Shown piece after piece: positions 1 to 9,148 of a stretch of 64,000 nt of DNA. The stretch spans positions 186,001 through 250,000 of the forward strand of contig NZ_CP024870.1 in the NCBI RefSeq assembly GCF_002795265.1, in the 5' to 3' direction. Within the stretch, counting starts at the first letter, position 1. Each line of letters opens with the position of its first letter. The translations under genes and the position numbers were made by a program. The notes below the pieces were generated by a model. That model was not told the DNA's origin and made no database searches. It saw nothing but the letters and a program-made list of their open reading frames with translations. The DNA comes from Spiroplasma clarkii. GTDB taxonomy: Bacteria; Bacillota_I; Bacilli_A; Mycoplasmatales; Mycoplasmataceae.

Positions 1-1374
1 GCAGAGCATGACTTTGAAATAAAAGTTGAAACACATGGTGCTAAAGGTGATAATAATCTTATCAATAGTGAAGATTTGGCAAGAGCCAAAGGAGTTTTAA
101 TTGCAATTGATAAAGATATTAATACAAAACACATCCAACATGATAACATTTTAAGAACAAGAACAATTGATGCTATTAATGATACTGACAAGATTTTTGG
201 AATCTTAAATGGAAAAATCAAGGTTTCAAAAACAAAACAAGCAATTTCTGACTTTTTCAAAATGAAATTAGCCAGATCTGCTAGTTTTTCTTATGGTAAA
301 ACCTACAATTATGTGAGATTTTTTGCCTTAGCAATAGGAATTTTGATTTTTATTAAACAATTTTTACCACAAAATAACTTTATTGATAATGAAGGTTTAA
401 TAAATATCATTGCTTATGCTAGAATAATTGTAGCCCCAATGATAGTGGGATTGCTGGTTTTTTCATTTACAAAGTCTGAAACCAGCTCAGCAGTAGCTGG
501 AATCAGTATTTTATGTGTAAGTGCTTATCGCATAATTGCCAAAAATCTTATAGAAACTAGTTTTGGAATTTTTGGAGCAATGGTGGTAGCATTAATTGCC
601 ATACTTTACATTAAGTATATCTATGGCTTTATTAAAAAGAAAATTAAATATCGAAAATTAAATGGTGGAGTTAGATGACTCTTTGAAATTACCCTATTCT
701 TCTTAATTTTCTTCTTGGTTTTTTACACATTCCAGTACTTTGAGTGATTAAATTTAAAAGTATTTAGTTTTTTAATCGAAACTAACACAAAGTATTGATG
801 ATTTAGATGAATAATTGCTGCTTGTTTCTTTATCTTAATGGTAATTGACATGGGAGGTCCTATTAACAAGTGAGGATTGATTACTTCAACAATGTTGATG
901 GTTGAAAGTTTTGCAATTGCTCCAGTTGATGTTTGACTTACCCCAATTACAGCCCAAGTTATTGGAATTACAATGCCAGGAACTTCACTATGAGTTAGAG
1001 GAGTTATTGTAGGCAAACATTTAGATGAAGCTGAGAGAAAACTATCAAAAGAATCAGGTAAGAAAGCATTTAATGGTGTTTCAGAAGATGCACTATGAAT
1101 GATTGAAAAGTATAAGTGAAAGGCAAATCTAGTTAACATTTTATTAGGGATTTATGTTGGTTTTGTCATTGGATTTTTAGATATCAAAACTTATGGTGGT
1201 TATAATACCATTTTAGGGACAGTCTTTGGTTTTTCAACTGACAACCTGTTACAACAGTTTAACATTGATTATCTTTCAATTAATTTAGGTTTCTTTATTA
1301 TGACTTTTACAGGTCCATTAGTTGGTGGGCTACTTGGTTCAGCAATTTTATGAAATAAAAGAGGTAAAAAATAA
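1..1374 (+). CDS. PTS fructose-type permease, EIIBC (5' end outside window)
   Basis: Membrane permease of the phosphotransferase system, taking up and phosphorylating a hexose. The frame is open from base 1 to a TAA at 1372-1374, reading TGA as Trp. The visible 457 residues begin inside the EIIB domain (KVETHGAKG, then an SEDLARAKGVLIAID stretch typical of fructose EIIB), just after the phosphorylated cysteine, which lies upstream of the window. A linker of about 50 residues leads to EIIC with many hydrophobic helices and the fructose-EIIC signature DMGGPINK near base 850. The stop overlaps the start of the sugar kinase by one base, so the two are co-translated. The substrate is not readable from sequence; a partner kinase suggests a sugar that needs a second phosphorylation or intracellular release. 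Confidence 0.9.
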
Positions 1375-2243
1375 TGAAACTATGTATTGATATTGGAGGA
1401 ATGTCCTGTAAATTTGCAGTATTTGATGAAAGACAAAGAGTAATTTTTAAAACCAATGCTAAGTATGGTCAATTAATTGATTATATTAAACTAGAAAAAC
1501 TCCTTTTTGAAAATGTTGAATTAATTATAAAAGAACACCAAATTGATTCAATTTGTATTGCTACACCAGGGATTATAGACCCTGAAACAGGTCAAATGAC
1601 TGGAATTAGCGCTATTGAAGGACAAACAAACTTTAACTCTAAAACTGCTTTAGCAGAAAAATTTAACCTGCCAGTGTTTATTGAAAATGATGCAAATTGT
1701 GCAGCCATTGCAGAGTTACGTGCAGGAGCTGCTATTAATTCAAAAAATGCAGTCTTTATTGTTGTGGGAACTGGAGTTGGTGGAGCACTTGTTGTTAATA
1801 ATAGCTTGTATCATGGTTCTTTTTTAAGAGCTGGGGAATTTGGTGGAGCACTTTATCTTAACAATCAAGATGAAGTAAAAAACTATTCAGCAGCTGCAGG
1901 CATGAACTTTTTACAAAACTATTATAAAAGCTTAGCTAAAAGTTCAAAATCAGGTGAAGAAATTTATGATAGTTATCATACAGATCAATTTGCCAAACAA
2001 GCCATTGACACCCAAATTAGTCGACTTGCCAATTTGATATTATTTTTAGCAACAACTCTAGATCCAGATGTTGTGGTAATTGGTGGAGGAATTAGTGCAA
2101 ATCAATTATTTATGGACTTGTTACAAACAGAATTGCAAACAATTTCAAAACTAGCAGATTTTGAATTTAAAACAAAAATTAAAAAAGCTTTATTTGAAAA
2201 TGATGCCAATTTATTAGGTGCTTATTTCTTAAATGAGGAGTAA
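1374..2243 (+). CDS. ROK-family sugar kinase
   Basis: Cytoplasmic ATP-dependent kinase of the ROK family (glucokinase, N-acetylmannosamine or fructokinase types), 289 aa, the normal family length. Seen: N-terminal phosphate loop CIDIGGMSCKFAVFD, CIATPGIIDPETG, the catalytic aspartate in FIENDANCAA (about residue 105), the VVGTGVGG adenosine loop, and a late VVIGGGIS motif. The usual zinc-binding segment (CxCGxxGCxE) after GEFGGAL is absent, so this is a zinc-free ROK branch. It contains no DNA-binding N-terminus, so it is an enzyme rather than a ROK repressor. It overlaps the EIIBC stop by one base. Sugar specificity is undetermined. Confidence 0.88.
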   Translation: MKLCIDIGGMSCKFAVFDERQRVIFKTNAKYGQLIDYIKLEKLLFENVELIIKEHQIDSICIATPGIIDPETGQMTGISAIEGQTNFNSKTALAEKFNLPVFIENDANCAAIAELRAGAAINSKNAVFIVVGTGVGGALVVNNSLYHGSFLRAGEFGGALYLNNQDEVKNYSAAAGMNFLQNYYKSLAKSSKSGEEIYDSYHTDQFAKQAIDTQISRLANLILFLATTLDPDVVVIGGGISANQLFMDLLQTELQTISKLADFEFKTKIKKALFENDANLLGAYFLNEE

Positions 2244-2288
2244 AATGACCATTTTAAGATAAAATAAACAAAAAAGTTTTAACTTTTT

Positions 2289-2320
2289 AAAAAACCCTTT
2301 AAATAAAGGGTTTTTTACCT
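2289..2320 (+). terminator. Intrinsic terminator after the PTS/kinase operon
   Basis: A perfect 12-bp stem (2289-2300 with 2305-2316, arms rich in A, then CCC/GGG) with a 4-base loop AAAT ends in a T run. It separates the PTS/kinase operon from the tsaC-like gene. Confidence 0.9.
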
Positions 2321-2382
2321 TTTATTTTCACTAAAACAGTTGCTATTAATCTATAACTAGTGTATTATAATATGTTTTTTTA

Positions 2383-2391
2383 TGATATAAT
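2383..2391 (+). promoter_or_regulatory. Extended -10 promoter of the tsaC-like gene
   Basis: TG-A-TATAAT. No good -35 box is visible, as usual for extended -10 promoters. The same TGTGATATAAT-like box precedes the next gene (2989-2997), so this is a recurring promoter style here. Predicted transcription start is about 2398. Confidence 0.7.
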
Positions 2392-2412
2392 ATATGAGAA
2401 ATGGGTGTAATT

Positions 2413-2925
2413 ATGGGCATTTTAAATGAATTTCAAATCCAACAAGCCATCAAACTATTACAAGCACAAGAGGTAATTATTTTACCAACAGATACAATTT
2501 ATGGCTTAAGTGCCACAGTATCGCTGGAAAATGAGCAGAAAATTAATGCTTTGAAAGCTAGTGTGCCTGACAAACCTTTAATAGTTTTGGTTAGTAACTT
2601 AAATCAAGCAGCAGAATTTATAGATCTTGACAGTAATGTCATGCAACACTTGAATACACTTGAACCAACTACAGTTATCTCTAAAAAACTTAACGGCGAA
2701 CGCACCTGAGCTGTTAGACTTATTAAAAGGGCTGACTTGGTACAAATCATCAATGTAGTGGGACCAATTTTTTCAACAAGTGTTAACAGAAGTGGTCAAA
2801 AATACTTGACAACTGAAGCTGAATTATCAAATTTTTTAAAGCCAGATCATTGTTTTTTTATTGGAGAACTAAAGAACCAACCATCAAAAATCCTTAATTT
2901 ACTTGATAATTCAAAAAAAAGATAG
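2413..2925 (+). CDS. tsaC: TsaC/Sua5 (YrdC-domain) threonylcarbamoyl-AMP synthase-like protein
   Basis: Probable enzyme making threonylcarbamoyl-AMP from threonine, bicarbonate and ATP, the first step of t6A37 tRNA modification. Seen: VIILPTDTIYGLSA near the N-terminus, KPLIVLVSN, and FSTSVNRSG near residue 120, all in YrdC order. It is short (170 aa against about 190-200 for TsaC), and the Lys/Arg-rich motif before KPL is weak (LKASVPD), so activity is inferred. One TGA (2707) reads as Trp. Start choice: ATG 2413 has a GGGTG element 5-9 bases upstream and mirrors the leader of the next gene. An in-frame ATG at 2401 would lie only about 3 bases from the predicted transcript start and remains possible. 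Confidence 0.8.
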
Positions 2926-2988
2926 CATATATCATACCAAAGTCCAATCACTAATGCAACAACTTATAGCAAAAAAATGAAATTTTTG

Positions 2989-2997
2989 TGATATAAT
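2989..2997 (+). promoter_or_regulatory. Extended -10 promoter of the 3022-7513 operon
   Basis: TG-A-TATAAT, followed 25 bases downstream by the ATG at 3022, with the Shine-Dalgarno AGGGGG at about 3009-3014. It drives the two-gene operon of large low-complexity proteins. Confidence 0.75.
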
Positions 2998-3021
2998 ATA
3001 TATAGAAATAGGGGGCTAAAT

Positions 3022-5097
3022 ATGTACGTTAATCCATTTGAAAGAATGCGTAAGAAACGTGAAGACGACCAAAAACAAAAAGTTGAAGTCGAAAAAGAAC
3101 GTGAAAAATATGCAAGACTTAGTGCCCAAATGGGGTTCACTCAAGATAAAGGTGTCATGCCATCATTTATTAAGAGCCTAATTGGTGAAAAGAATCAAAA
3201 TGCAGTACCACCATTTGGACCTGGAATGACTCCAATGCCTCCAAGTGAAGCTAGCACACCAGCTCCAAGTCAGAGTCAAAGTTATCCCAACTTTAACACT
3301 GCACCAGCACCAAACTTTAATCAAAGTCAACCTCTGACACCAAGATTTGAAAATCAACCTCCAGCATTTGCTCAACCAGTTAACTTTAATCCTGAGCCAA
3401 AGCAGTGACAAGATCCAAATCTGATGCCTCCAGTTAACTTTAATCCACAACCTCCAATAGTTTCACCACAAAATAGTATTGGTGAAAATTATCAACAACA
3501 AAGAATTCCACCACTTGGAGGCATTGAACCAATGAGATCACCACTAAATAACACAAGTTTTAACCAAGGTCCACCAAAGTTGGACTTTAAGTCTCCACTC
3601 TCAGCACCTGAACCAGTAGTGCCAAGTGAAATAAAAATCACTCGTCCTGAACCAATTCAACATGAGCAAATGACTTACAAGAATTTTGCTGAGGCATTAA
3701 ATACAAACACTTTAACAGGTCAAGTTTACGCAATAGTGGCTAACAGTGATGAAAATATGCTTAAAGAGCTTTTAAACTTATTACCAACTGGTCAACAAAT
3801 CCAGATTGATGCTCAAGAAGTTTATCAATATACTGCTCCAGACTTATTTTTATTAAAAAAAGCCATTAACTTATTGCCACTATTATCACTTGATGATAAG
3901 CGAGTCTTGTGAGAAAAAACCTCAATCTGTTTAGCAGCAACTGAGTATGGTAAAACAGATTCAGAATTTGATCAAATAGTGGAAGAAATTGGTATAACTG
4001 ACCCAATTGGTTTAATTGCAGAAGAGTTTAACACAGCTCTAGGAGCCTATGGTTTAGACAAAATTGCAGTTCCAGTCATTATTGAGAACTTTGATAAGTT
4101 AGAACTTTCTGAAATCACACCAATCTTACAATTTATTTATGAAGTTTTTGTAAGTATTCCAACTTTGAAATTTATAATTCAAATAAGTTCAGAAATTTTA
4201 CAAGAGGCTAAAAAATTTGAAATTGTTAATCAAGTTTTGATGAAAATTAGTAGTTTTATTAGTGATAAACCAATTCTGATTATGACCGAAAGTGTTAAAG
4301 AACCAGAACAAGGTTACTTTGAGATACCTGGAGAGGACAATTTTGAAACAGAACTAGATTCATTAACTCAATTTGTTCAACCTCAAGTTGCTCAACCAAT
4401 TCCAAGTCAAGAAGTTTTCCCAAGATCATTTGAATCACCAAGTGATTTAAATCAAGTCACTTTTGCAAGACCATCAAGACCTGAACTTTCTGGGATAACT
4501 CAAAGTAGTCCACTGCCAGATTTTGCAAGTCAACAAGAGATGCTTGTTCCAATCAGACAGCCAAACATGAATCAAAACTTGAATCAATTTGAAAAGCCAA
4601 TGCCATTCACTAGTCCGCCGGTACAACCAACAATGGGGTTCCAACCAGGACAGTCAATGCCAGCAATTCACAACAAAGAAAGCTTGTTGCAAAATGATAT
4701 TAGAATCAGAGTTGATCTAAATTTACAAAGACAAGCCAATGAAATCGCTTCAAAAGAGCGAGATGAAGAACAAGAACGTATTGATAAAATTATGGATGTG
4801 GGCTTCAATCCTGAGATACTTGCAGATGAACCAGTTTCTGAAGCACAGTACCAAAATCCACAACTAAATTTCTTCACAAGTCAAAAATGAGAAGAACATC
4901 CAGGTCTAAGAACACCAAAAATTGAAATAGACCCAAGAAGTCAAGCTGAAATAGAACAGCGTTTACAACAATTTGGTAATGCTTTAGAGCAAAATCAAGC
5001 AATTAACATTCAGAACAATTTTGCCAAACAAAATCAGGCAAATCAAAATACAAATGTTATTAAAATTCCAGGAGTACACTGGTCAGATTTAAAATAA
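3022..5097 (+). CDS. Large Pro/Gln/Asn-rich protein of unknown function (691 aa)
   Basis: Not recognised. Read through TGA=Trp codons at 3406, 3910 and 4888 to TAA at 5095-5097. No signal peptide or membrane segment is seen, so probably cytoplasmic. Order: basic charged N-terminus (MYVNPFERMRKKRED, about 35 residues); a disordered P/Q/N-rich segment to about residue 215 containing the near-repeat QPVNFNPEPK / PPVNFNPQPP; a helical, globular-looking region (about 217-427) with leucine-rich helices; a second P/Q-rich segment; and a charged C-terminus with a short predicted coiled coil (QRQANEIASKERDEEQERID). It uses at least one TGG for Trp near the end. The next gene follows 13 bases later with its Shine-Dalgarno overlapping this stop. 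Such architecture resembles mollicute cytoskeletal or attachment scaffold proteins, but that is only analogy. Confidence 0.85.
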
Positions 5098-5110
5098 AGG
5101 AGGCAAAATT

Positions 5111-7513
5111 ATGTTTACATTTCTAGTAATTGCAGCATGAATCTTTGTGATTACAGCTGCCCTGCTGCTGGGATTTCTTGCAGCACTCCCATATCTTGGG
5201 GGATTAATGTTTTCAAATGACTTTATGTTAAAAGTTATCATTTGATTAACCAACCAACCATTTGCATTACCATTCTTTAGGGTAATCACAGTTGAAGGAC
5301 CAACTCAACAATTTGGTGAATTAGTGACTACAGGAGGTTGAAATGCCTGAGTCTTAACACCAATTGGTATTATGAATTCAATTGGAACAGAAGGAATTAA
5401 CCCAGATTACAGTCTGGGAAACTTACAAGTTTTTTCAATTATGGGAGCATTAGGAGTAATTGCAATCACTTTAATTGCTGTAGCAATCTCAGAATTAGTG
5501 AGATTGAAAAAGAAACAAAAAATTTCAAAACCATTTACAAAACTTATCTTAATTTTATTCCCAATTTGTGGAATGTTATATGGGCAAGTAATTGTCTTAA
5601 TTGCATCAGGGTTATTATTAACAGCATGAATTTTCTTAGAAATTGTCTTGTTTGATGCAGAAGCAGTCAGCAATTATGCTGAAGAAAGAAACTTGATCAC
5701 AATCTACCATGAAGAGAAAAAATTTGAAAAAGAGGTAAATAAAGAGGGAAAGTTAATTGGCAACATAGATTTGGTAACAGTAAAAAAACGCCAAGAGCAA
5801 AGTATACTGGACCAAAATGAGAGAGCAAATCAAAATTCTAGTTCTATGTTGCCAAAAGGATCATCAAAATGAAAAATTAAATATGAAATCTTAAATGAAA
5901 AAAAAGCACAACTAGTGGCTTTGGATGAAAAATTACAAGCTACAGTATCAGTTTTGAATTTAAATGAAAAATATGAGGAAATCTGGTCTTACAATCGACT
6001 AGTTAAAGCAATCAACGAGATCACTGAGCAATTAGGTTTAGGTGATGAAGAGAAAGTTAGTGAATTTGATATGACAAGAAATTCAAGAATTTCAGAAGAG
6101 GAACTTGCAAAAATTAAGAAAACAAAAAAGTATTCAGCCTGAGAAAAAGAGTATAAAGCTCTTGGCACTGAAAAAGATAGTTTTTCAAACAATTTAGCAA
6201 ACCTAAAAGAAAGTAAGAAATTGAAAATTGTTGAAAAACTGAATAGTAAAATCAAAAAACTTAATGAGCTTGGTAACAAAATCGGTTTATCTCAAGATTT
6301 TGATCTAGACTTCATCTCAATTGATGACACTTTTCTAGGAACAGGGTCAGATATTACTAAAACTACAGATTTTGGTGATGAAATCAAACCAATGCCTAGC
6401 ATGACAAATTTCCCACTAGAAGAGTCTGGTGGACAAGAAGTTTTTCAATCACCAATGGTGGGAGATGTTGAAGCTGAAGCCAGTGAAATCTTTGCTGAAT
6501 TAAATCAAGTTGAAAAAACTTCAAGTTCAGAAGTTGAAGATATCCAAGCTTTTGCTAATTTAATTGCAACTCCACCAACTATTAAACAAACTCAAACTTA
6601 CACACCTCATGTTGAAACTAAAATTCATAATGCAGATCCCTATGTTGAACAAAGACTTAAATTAGCAATTGACATGAATGTTGCTGAATTAATGCCAGCA
6701 AGTTCACCATTGATAGACACAGATATTACTGGAATTTATCAAGATCTAAACTATGAACAAAAAGATTACAGTTATTTATTGGATGGAGATGTTAAAAATG
6801 AAGCAACTCCTGAAGCAACTCCAGCAGCATTTGATTTCACAACCTTTACACCAAGTTTAGAAACACCAATTGTTCAACCTGAACCTGAGGTTAAACTTTC
6901 AAAAGAAGAATTTGATGAACATCTAAAAGCACGTTTAGAAGTAGCAATTAACATGGATTTAGATCAACTTCCAACAACAGAACAGTCTGTTAATGCAGAT
7001 CGTGAAATTATTTACAATGATATTAACTTCCAACAACCTGACTTGCTTGCAAGTTCAACAATCGAAACTACTTTGACATCTAGTGTTGAAAAACCAACAA
7101 CAGCAAGTCCGTTTGGATTCACAATTCCAAACTTCAGTGAAGCTAGTCCTGAACCAGTACTTGCACCAACACCATTAAGTGCACCAGAGGTAAGTGAAAA
7201 TATTGCAGTACCATTCCAAATGGCTAGTTTAAATATTTCTGAACCAGTACTTGCACCAACATCATTTTCAACAGAAGTTTCAGATCAAGATATTGTTAAA
7301 GTCATTAATGAAAGAACAAATTTCTTAGACAGTAAAATTTCACAAATTGATGTAAAAATGGTAAAACTTGAAACTGTTGTTGAACAAATTAATGTTAAGT
7401 TAGAAAAAGTCTCAGAATCTGTAGAAGAAATTAAGAACTCTACATCTCCAAAAACTTTAATTGCAACTTTAACAAAAAAACATGCCTATAATAAGACTGA
7501 AACAAATAACTAA
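5111..7513 (+). CDS. Membrane-anchored coiled-coil repeat protein of unknown function (800 aa)
   Basis: Not recognised. ATG 5111 follows AAAGGAGG, which overlaps the preceding stop; TGA codons are Trp throughout. The first 185 residues hold about four hydrophobic segments (residues 1-35, about 105-130 and a long one or pair at about 150-185) separated by short loops. The remaining 615 residues are soluble: a charged helical region (about 190-400) likely to form coiled coils; an acidic/Pro-rich region with two copies of a 41-42 residue repeat (bases 6644-6769 and 6923-7045); a second small repeat, EPVLAPT, twice; and a C-terminal coiled coil (about 730-775) with regular hydrophobic spacing. 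It is co-transcribed with the 691-aa protein and ends at a strong terminator. A membrane-tethered partner of that protein is the simplest inference. Confidence 0.85.
6644..7045 (+). repeat. Internal 42-residue repeat pair in the 800-aa membrane protein
   Basis: Repeat A (6644-6769) begins VEQRLKLAIDMNVAEL and repeat B (6923-7045) begins LKARLEVAINMDLDQL. Both continue with an acidic stretch to IYQDLNYEQKDY and IYNDINFQQPDL respectively. Periodicity is 279 bases. Similarity is at protein level and the DNA has diverged, so the duplication is old and maintained. Confidence 0.8.
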
Positions 7514-7534
7514 TTAGTTTTATTAACAGCCTTT

Positions 7535-7563
7535 AAAAACTACTTATTAAAAGTAGTTTTTTT
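7535..7563 (+). terminator. Intrinsic terminator after the 3022-7513 operon
   Basis: An 11-bp stem (7535-7545 with 7551-7561) around loop ATTAA, ending in T-rich sequence. It closes the two-gene operon. The gap 7514-7814 holds this terminator, about 80 bases with no signal I recognise, and the conserved promoter/leader of the following gene. Confidence 0.9.
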
Positions 7564-7669
7564 GTTTTCGAAAAACTTGAAAGAACTTCAGTAAAAGAGG
7601 ATACAAAAATGCTGAAAAACATGTTTGAATCAAATTGTAAGGAACAAAATAAATTATGTATTTATTTAA

Positions 7670-7814
7670 GTATAATGAAAGATTTTTTTTAAAAAATTGT
7701 GCAAATTTTGTTATTTGCCAACGATTAATTAATTGTAGAGCAGAATTGAACTACTTGTTTATAAGATTTACAAATCAAACTATAAACAGATAAATTGAAA
7801 GGACATAATTAATT
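7670..7814 (+). promoter_or_regulatory. Promoter and conserved structured 5' leader, copy A
   Basis: The -10 TATAAT is at 7670-7675, giving a leader of about 130 bases. It contains the inverted repeats GCAAAT (7701-7706) / ATTTGC (7713-7718) and GTTTATA (7757-7763) / TATAAAC (7781-7787), both also intact in copy B. The Shine-Dalgarno AAAGGA lies 10-11 bases from ATG 7815. A leader this long and this conserved between paralogues suggests an RNA element or protein-binding site. No known riboswitch class fits. Confidence 0.55.
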
Positions 7815-8222
7815 ATGAATCTGAAATTAAAAATAGGAGAGATATTCCTTATTATTGCTGATGCAGATATCAAAATGCTACTTGAAAAATTAATCGACAG
7901 ATTTGATGATATACTAGTTAAAGAGTACAAAAGACTTGAGAAAGTTTTGACCAGAAAGGAAAGAAAAATGTTTAAAAAAACTATTGATGCAACCAAAAGG
8001 GAACTAAATGTTTTCAATTTTGATGATGTACCAGCAAGTTGTCAACAATTTGTTGATGAGGCAATAGAAAGAACCAAAAAAGAAATGGAAGAATTGATGT
8101 TTAAACAACTTCAATATTTTCAAAAACGTGAAGAGGAATTTAAACAACGAGAATTAATAATGCAAGCAGAAATAAATGAATTAAAACAAGAAATTATGGA
8201 ACTTAAAAAATTAATAAATTAA
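7815..8222 (+). CDS. Small coiled-coil protein of unknown function (135 aa), intact copy
   Basis: Not recognised. N-terminal about 25 residues are amphipathic to hydrophobic (KLKIGEIFLIIADADI). A basic region (TRKERKMFKKTIDATKREL) and a short conserved middle with one Cys (CQQFVDEAIERTKK) follow. The C-terminus is a long, highly charged coiled coil (FQKREEEFKQRELIMQ, then heptads to KKLIN). No TGA or Trp codon. It is the intact member of a tandem pair; the downstream paralogue carries a stop codon. An internal ATG at 7969 behind a GGAAAG element could give a shorter form, the same site that would be needed in the broken copy. Oligomerising or structural role is a guess from the coiled coil. 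Confidence 0.8.
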   Translation: MNLKLKIGEIFLIIADADIKMLLEKLIDRFDDILVKEYKRLEKVLTRKERKMFKKTIDATKRELNVFNFDDVPASCQQFVDEAIERTKKEMEELMFKQLQYFQKREEEFKQRELIMQAEINELKQEIMELKKLIN

Positions 8223-8227
8223 TCAAA

Positions 8228-8260
8228 AAAATACTCACTATCATTAGTTGAGTATTTTTT
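8228..8260 (+). terminator. Intrinsic terminator of copy A
   Basis: AAAATACTCA (8228-8237) pairs with TGAGTATTTT (8249-8258), with a small inner CTA/TAG stem, then T residues. The equivalent hairpin follows copy B. Confidence 0.85.
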
Positions 8261-8315
8261 GTTTGACTTTAAATGAAACCAAGTAAAAGCAAAATAAGTT
8301 ATGTATTTATTGAAA

Positions 8316-8459
8316 TATAATGAAAGATTTTTTTAAAAAAATTGTGCAAATTTTGTTATTTGCTAACGATTAATTAATTGTAGATCAGAATTTAATTACT
8401 TGTTTATAAGATCTACAAATCAAACTATAAACAGATAAATTGAAAGGACATAATTAATT
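8316..8459 (+). promoter_or_regulatory. Promoter and conserved structured 5' leader, copy B
   Basis: TATAAT at 8316-8321 followed by a leader nearly identical to that of copy A, including GTTTATA (8402-8408) / TATAAAC (8426-8432) with the same 17-base loop. The element has been kept despite the nonsense codon in the gene behind it. Confidence 0.55.
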
Positions 8460-8993
8460 ATGAATTTAAAGTTAAAAATAGGGGAAGTATTCCTTATTAT
8501 TGCTGATGCAGATATCAAAATGCAATTTGAAAAATTAATTGATAGGTTAGATGATATACTAGTTAGAGAGTAAGAAAGACTTGAGAAAGTTTTTACTGGA
8601 AAGGAAAGAAAAATGTTTAAAAAAACTATTGATGCTACCAAAAGGGAGCTAAACGTCTTCAATTTTGATGACATACCATCAGACTGTCAACAATTTGTTG
8701 ATGAAGCAATTGAAAGAACCAAAAAAATGATGGAAGCACAGATGTTTGAACAACTTCAATATTTTCAAAAACGTGAAGCAGAATTTGTAGCACGTGAAGC
8801 AGAGTTCAAAGCTCGCGAAGCAGAATTCAAAAAACGTGAAGCAGAGTTCAAAAGACGCGAAGAGGAATTTAGACAAAAAGAACTATTAATGCAGGCTGAA
8901 ATAAATGAATTTAAAAAGCGAGAAATAATAATGCAAGACCAAATAAGTCAATTAAAACAAGAAATTATGGAGATTAAAAGCTTAATAAACTAA
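8460..8993 (+). pseudogene. Second coiled-coil paralogue, interrupted by TAA
   Basis: Paralogue of the 7815 gene. Starting at the equivalent ATG (8460), the frame is open for 37 codons and then hits TAA at 8571-8573, where copy A has TAC (Tyr). TAA is not reassigned in this code. The frame after the stop stays open to 8993. Translation may restart at ATG 8613 (preceded by GGAAAGG), giving a 126-residue protein that keeps the basic region, the conserved CQQFVDEAIERTKK and a longer coiled coil. The coiled coil is expanded by five tandem heptads, each 21 bases. It is either a decaying gene or an N-terminally shortened active one. Confidence 0.78.
8772..8876 (+). repeat. Five tandem 21-base repeats coding for heptads
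   Basis: Units start at 8772, 8793, 8814, 8835 and 8856. Each codes R-E-(A/E)-E-F plus two variable residues. The DNA units differ by a few bases. Copy A has only one or two such heptads at this point, so the array expanded after duplication. Confidence 0.9.
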
Positions 8994-9002
8994 TTTTTGT
9001 TT

Positions 9003-9032
9003 AAATACTCAATTATTAATTGAGTATTTTTT
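9003..9032 (+). terminator. Intrinsic terminator of copy B
   Basis: A perfect 12-bp stem (9003-9014 with 9018-9029), loop ATT, then T-rich. Homologous to the hairpin at 8228-8258. Confidence 0.88.
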
Positions 9033-9148
9033 ATTCTATATTAATTTGCCAATGAACTGACTGTAAATTATGGTGCTTTCATTCATAAACATTAAAAAAA
9101 CCTAAAAAATTTTTGGGATTTAGTTGTTTTTTTCTTTAAGATATACTT

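Larger units (their letters stand above)
7644..8260 (+). repeat. Tandem duplication, copy A (promoter, leader, gene and terminator)
   Basis: This segment and 8290-9031 are two diverged copies in direct orientation with start codons 645 bases apart (7815 and 8460). The leader is the best conserved part, with only scattered substitutions. The coding parts differ by substitutions and a repeat expansion, and each copy ends in its own ATACTCA...TGAGTAT terminator. The whole transcription unit was therefore duplicated. Confidence 0.88.
8290..9031 (+). repeat. Tandem duplication, copy B
   Basis: Second copy of the unit at 7644-8260. Longer than copy A because of five 21-base in-frame repeats (8772-8876) in the coiled-coil part. 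Confidence 0.88.

Noticed and set aside
723-1139. Minus-strand open frame in the EIIC coding region
   Set aside because: Lies opposite a conserved EIIC domain (DMGGPINK) on the plus strand and shows no family features.
3178-3450. Minus-strand Trp-rich open frame
   Set aside because: The Trp codons are complements of Pro codons (CCA) in the P-rich protein; a shadow frame.
8571-8573. TAA recoded as an amino acid
   Set aside because: TAA ends most other genes here; copy A has TAC at the same place, so a point mutation is simpler.
8772-8876. CRISPR or minisatellite reading of the 21-bp repeats
   Set aside because: Units code heptads of a coiled coil in frame and have no spacers.
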